A stretch of DNA of 6,396 nt from Prevotellamassilia sp. (GTDB taxonomy: Bacteria; Bacteroidota; Bacteroidia; Bacteroidales; Bacteroidaceae): NCBI GenBank assembly GCA_009775705.1, contig VSQE01000097.1:1-6396 (forward strand). Direction: 5' to 3'. The notes beneath the pieces were generated by a model. It ran no database searches. It had not been told where the DNA came from and saw only the letters and a program-made list of their open reading frames with translations. A program made the translations under genes and the position numbers. Below, in pieces: positions 5,109 through 6,396 of this stretch (within the stretch, counting starts at the first letter, position 1; every line of letters begins with the position of its first letter).

Positions 5109-6146
5109 CTATTCCTTTGTCTTGCAAAACGTATTCCATTGTTTGACAGGAGTTTTCCACTCTTTTGAGTTGTCAAAGAAACTGATTTGAAGTTGCTTTT
5201 TCCACGGCTCCCAGTTGCCACAGATAGTGCCATCGTGAGCAATGACAGGAAAGAATATGCCATTTTTGGTATAGGCATGAGAAGTATGTTCAGATGCAAT
5301 CACCAACCCTCGGCTCTTGTAACCAATCAGATATTCGTCAAACGGTGGTAGGAGTAAAGTCGTTCCTTTGCGAAACCCTTTGGTACGGCAAGAGGCGAGC
5401 AGATAGAATGTGTAACCACGCCATGTCTCTTTGTGCAGTTCTGCCGACAACAATTCCATTCCCCTGCGGCAATCAGTAGAATTCATTCCTGTCCACCAGA
5501 CAAAGTCTTCAAAGGTTGCCGGTGAATGGCTTTGAAAGTATTTCCTTGCGAGCCACATCAGCATCTCTTCCCGGTCCAACTTCGGGGTACGCATTACTTT
5601 CTTATCCGCGAGGGCGTATGTAGCTTTCATGGGTGACAGGTTCCCGCTACAGAGAGTACCACTCAGTTCTGCCATGCGAATATGGTAAGACAGCCGGTGA
5701 TTGTCCATGATGATGCCTTTTGCAGTCAATGCCTCTGCAAAATCGTCTTTCGTCGCACTCTTTTTGTCATCCGTAACCTTTATCAGCACTTCCCGAATGG
5801 AATGAAGCTCCCTGTCGTCAATCGTTATGTGGTTTGACTTCATCCATCCGTTGATTATCCTCCTTGCATTAGGTGCACAGAGATCAAGCATCCACCAATA
5901 GTCTTCACCGGCTACAAGTTGCCAGGTGCCTCTTAACAAGTGGAGGCGGATGATTTTCCCCGAGTTGTATGCCTTCTGAAACTCTTGGAGTGACGGTTTC
6001 CTGGTACGCATCTCTACTGCCCATCTTACCATGCGATAATCCTGGGCCTGCATGGCACCCATGTGGGCCACAACCTCTACAGGAGACGTGAACTGCTGAC
6101 TGATCAGTTGCTGCGAGAGCAGTCGTATTGCTATAGGATTCATCAT
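5109..6146 (-). CDS. Winged-helix DNA-binding protein, AlkZ/YcaQ-like (HTH_42) DNA glycosylase family
   Basis: The 345-residue protein belongs to the HTH_42 family, whose studied members AlkZ and YcaQ are DNA glycosylases that unhook interstrand crosslinks or remove bulky alkylated bases. Visible hallmarks are MGAMQAQDYRMVRWAV (29-44), containing Gln33-Ala34-Gln35, which matches the catalytic Q-x-Q motif of AlkZ-type members; IIRLHLLRGTWQLVAGEDYWWM (65-86); winged-helix segments around 133-165 and 193-222 (with PATFEDFVWWTGM); and the C-terminal LLPPFDEYLIGYKSR (265-279) and NGIFFPVIAHDG (295-306). The length is typical. The start ATG at 6144-6146 overlaps the upstream TGA as ATGA; a second ATG three bases on is an alternative. 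It is the middle gene of a minus-strand operon between DUF5131 and DUF1294. Family placement is good. Enzyme activity and substrate are inferred from the motif alone, and many homologues are uncharacterised. Confidence 0.85.
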   Translation of the reverse strand: MMNPIAIRLLSQQLISQQFTSPVEVVAHMGAMQAQDYRMVRWAVEMRTRKPSLQEFQKAYNSGKIIRLHLLRGTWQLVAGEDYWWMLDLCAPNARRIINGWMKSNHITIDDRELHSIREVLIKVTDDKKSATKDDFAEALTAKGIIMDNHRLSYHIRMAELSGTLCSGNLSPMKATYALADKKVMRTPKLDREEMLMWLARKYFQSHSPATFEDFVWWTGMNSTDCRRGMELLSAELHKETWRGYTFYLLASCRTKGFRKGTTLLLPPFDEYLIGYKSRGLVIASEHTSHAYTKNGIFFPVIAHDGTICGNWEPWKKQLQISFFDNSKEWKTPVKQWNTFCKTKE

Positions 6147-6396
6147 TTAGCCGTTTCGGGAATAAAGTTCTTTCCAATCCGATAATCGATATTCGCTTTA
6201 TGCGCCTGCTGGTGTTGGTATTTCCGGGGAATGCGGTAAGTTTTTCCGTCTTTGATAAGGTGGGCTCCTGTTTGCTGGAAATAGAAGGGAATATCTTTCT
6301 CTACGCATTGCCGGCGAATGTCCAGTATCCAACTATAATCGCAGGGACGGGCATTCAATCCAGACTCACCACCCACGGAAACCTCTTCAATGGTGT
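6143..6396 (-). CDS. DUF5131 (phage Gp37/Gp68-like) protein, C-terminal part
   Basis: The frame is open to the right edge, so the N-terminus is outside the window; about 83 C-terminal codons are visible, ending in TGA at 6143-6145. The stretch VGGESGLNARPCDYSWILDI, followed by RRQCVEKDIPFYFQQTG, is the family's typical C-terminal block (GGESG, ARP, then a QC helix and a strand ending FKQ/FQQ-TG), and the basic RIPRKYQHQQA tail also fits. Full-length members are around 220-280 residues and carry an N-terminal three-cysteine motif suggestive of a radical-SAM-like metal site; that region cannot be checked here. A GTG at 6374-6376 is in frame but falls within the conserved block and is not a credible start. 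Its stop overlaps the next gene's ATG, so it is the promoter-proximal visible gene of the operon. Biochemical function of the family is unknown to me. Confidence 0.82.
   Translation of the reverse strand, partial: TIEEVSVGGESGLNARPCDYSWILDIRRQCVEKDIPFYFQQTGAHLIKDGKTYRIPRKYQHQQAHKANIDYRIGKNFIPETAK

Noticed and set aside
5107..5160. Longer DUF1294 start at 5160 (18 more residues)
   Set aside because: The extra residues lie within the end of the glycosylase-like gene and do not match the family; the ATG at 5106 gives a normal N-terminus and a 2-base operon gap.

Overview
The window looks like chromosomal DNA of a gut-type Bacteroidales bacterium (Bacteroides, Phocaeicola, Parabacteroides or a relative; genus not resolved). 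Supporting signs are three gene starts preceded by the Bacteroidota promoter pattern (a TTG-type -33 box, a spacer of 19-20 bases, and a TAnnTTTG-like -7 box), A/T-rich start regions without strong Shine-Dalgarno sequences, and protein families common in that group. No mobile element, CRISPR array, tRNA or rRNA was seen.

Layout, left to right. Positions 1-328 hold no convincing gene, only a good promoter for the next gene and a weak divergent one. A group-type ECF sigma factor (329-922, +) follows and ends at a hairpin with a T-rich tail. After a second hairpin comes a 52-codon ORF of unknown function (1083-1241, +). Next is purT (1370-2533, +), the formate-dependent GAR transformylase of purine synthesis. 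Its best promoter lies directly upstream of a strong intrinsic terminator, so purT transcripts would have to pass that terminator. An 18-bp perfect inverted repeat with A/T tails (2643-2682) separates purT from a convergent cytosolic S9 prolyl-oligopeptidase-type peptidase (2756-4624, -), which has its own promoter.

The right third is a tight minus-strand operon of three genes read from the right edge: the C-terminal part of a DUF5131 (phage Gp37/Gp68-like) protein (6143 to beyond 6396), a winged-helix protein of the AlkZ/YcaQ DNA-glycosylase-like family with a Q-A-Q motif (5109-6146), and a small DUF1294 membrane protein (4828-5106). The first pair overlap by ATGA and the second pair are 2 bases apart. 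By eye this operon is less GC-rich than purT and the peptidase gene, and it looks like an accessory, possibly DNA-repair-related, cassette.

Most of the window is ordinary housekeeping content. The points most worth a second look are the promoter/terminator arrangement in front of purT, the small ORF following the sigma factor where an anti-sigma gene might be expected, and the DUF5131 / AlkZ-like / DUF1294 operon.
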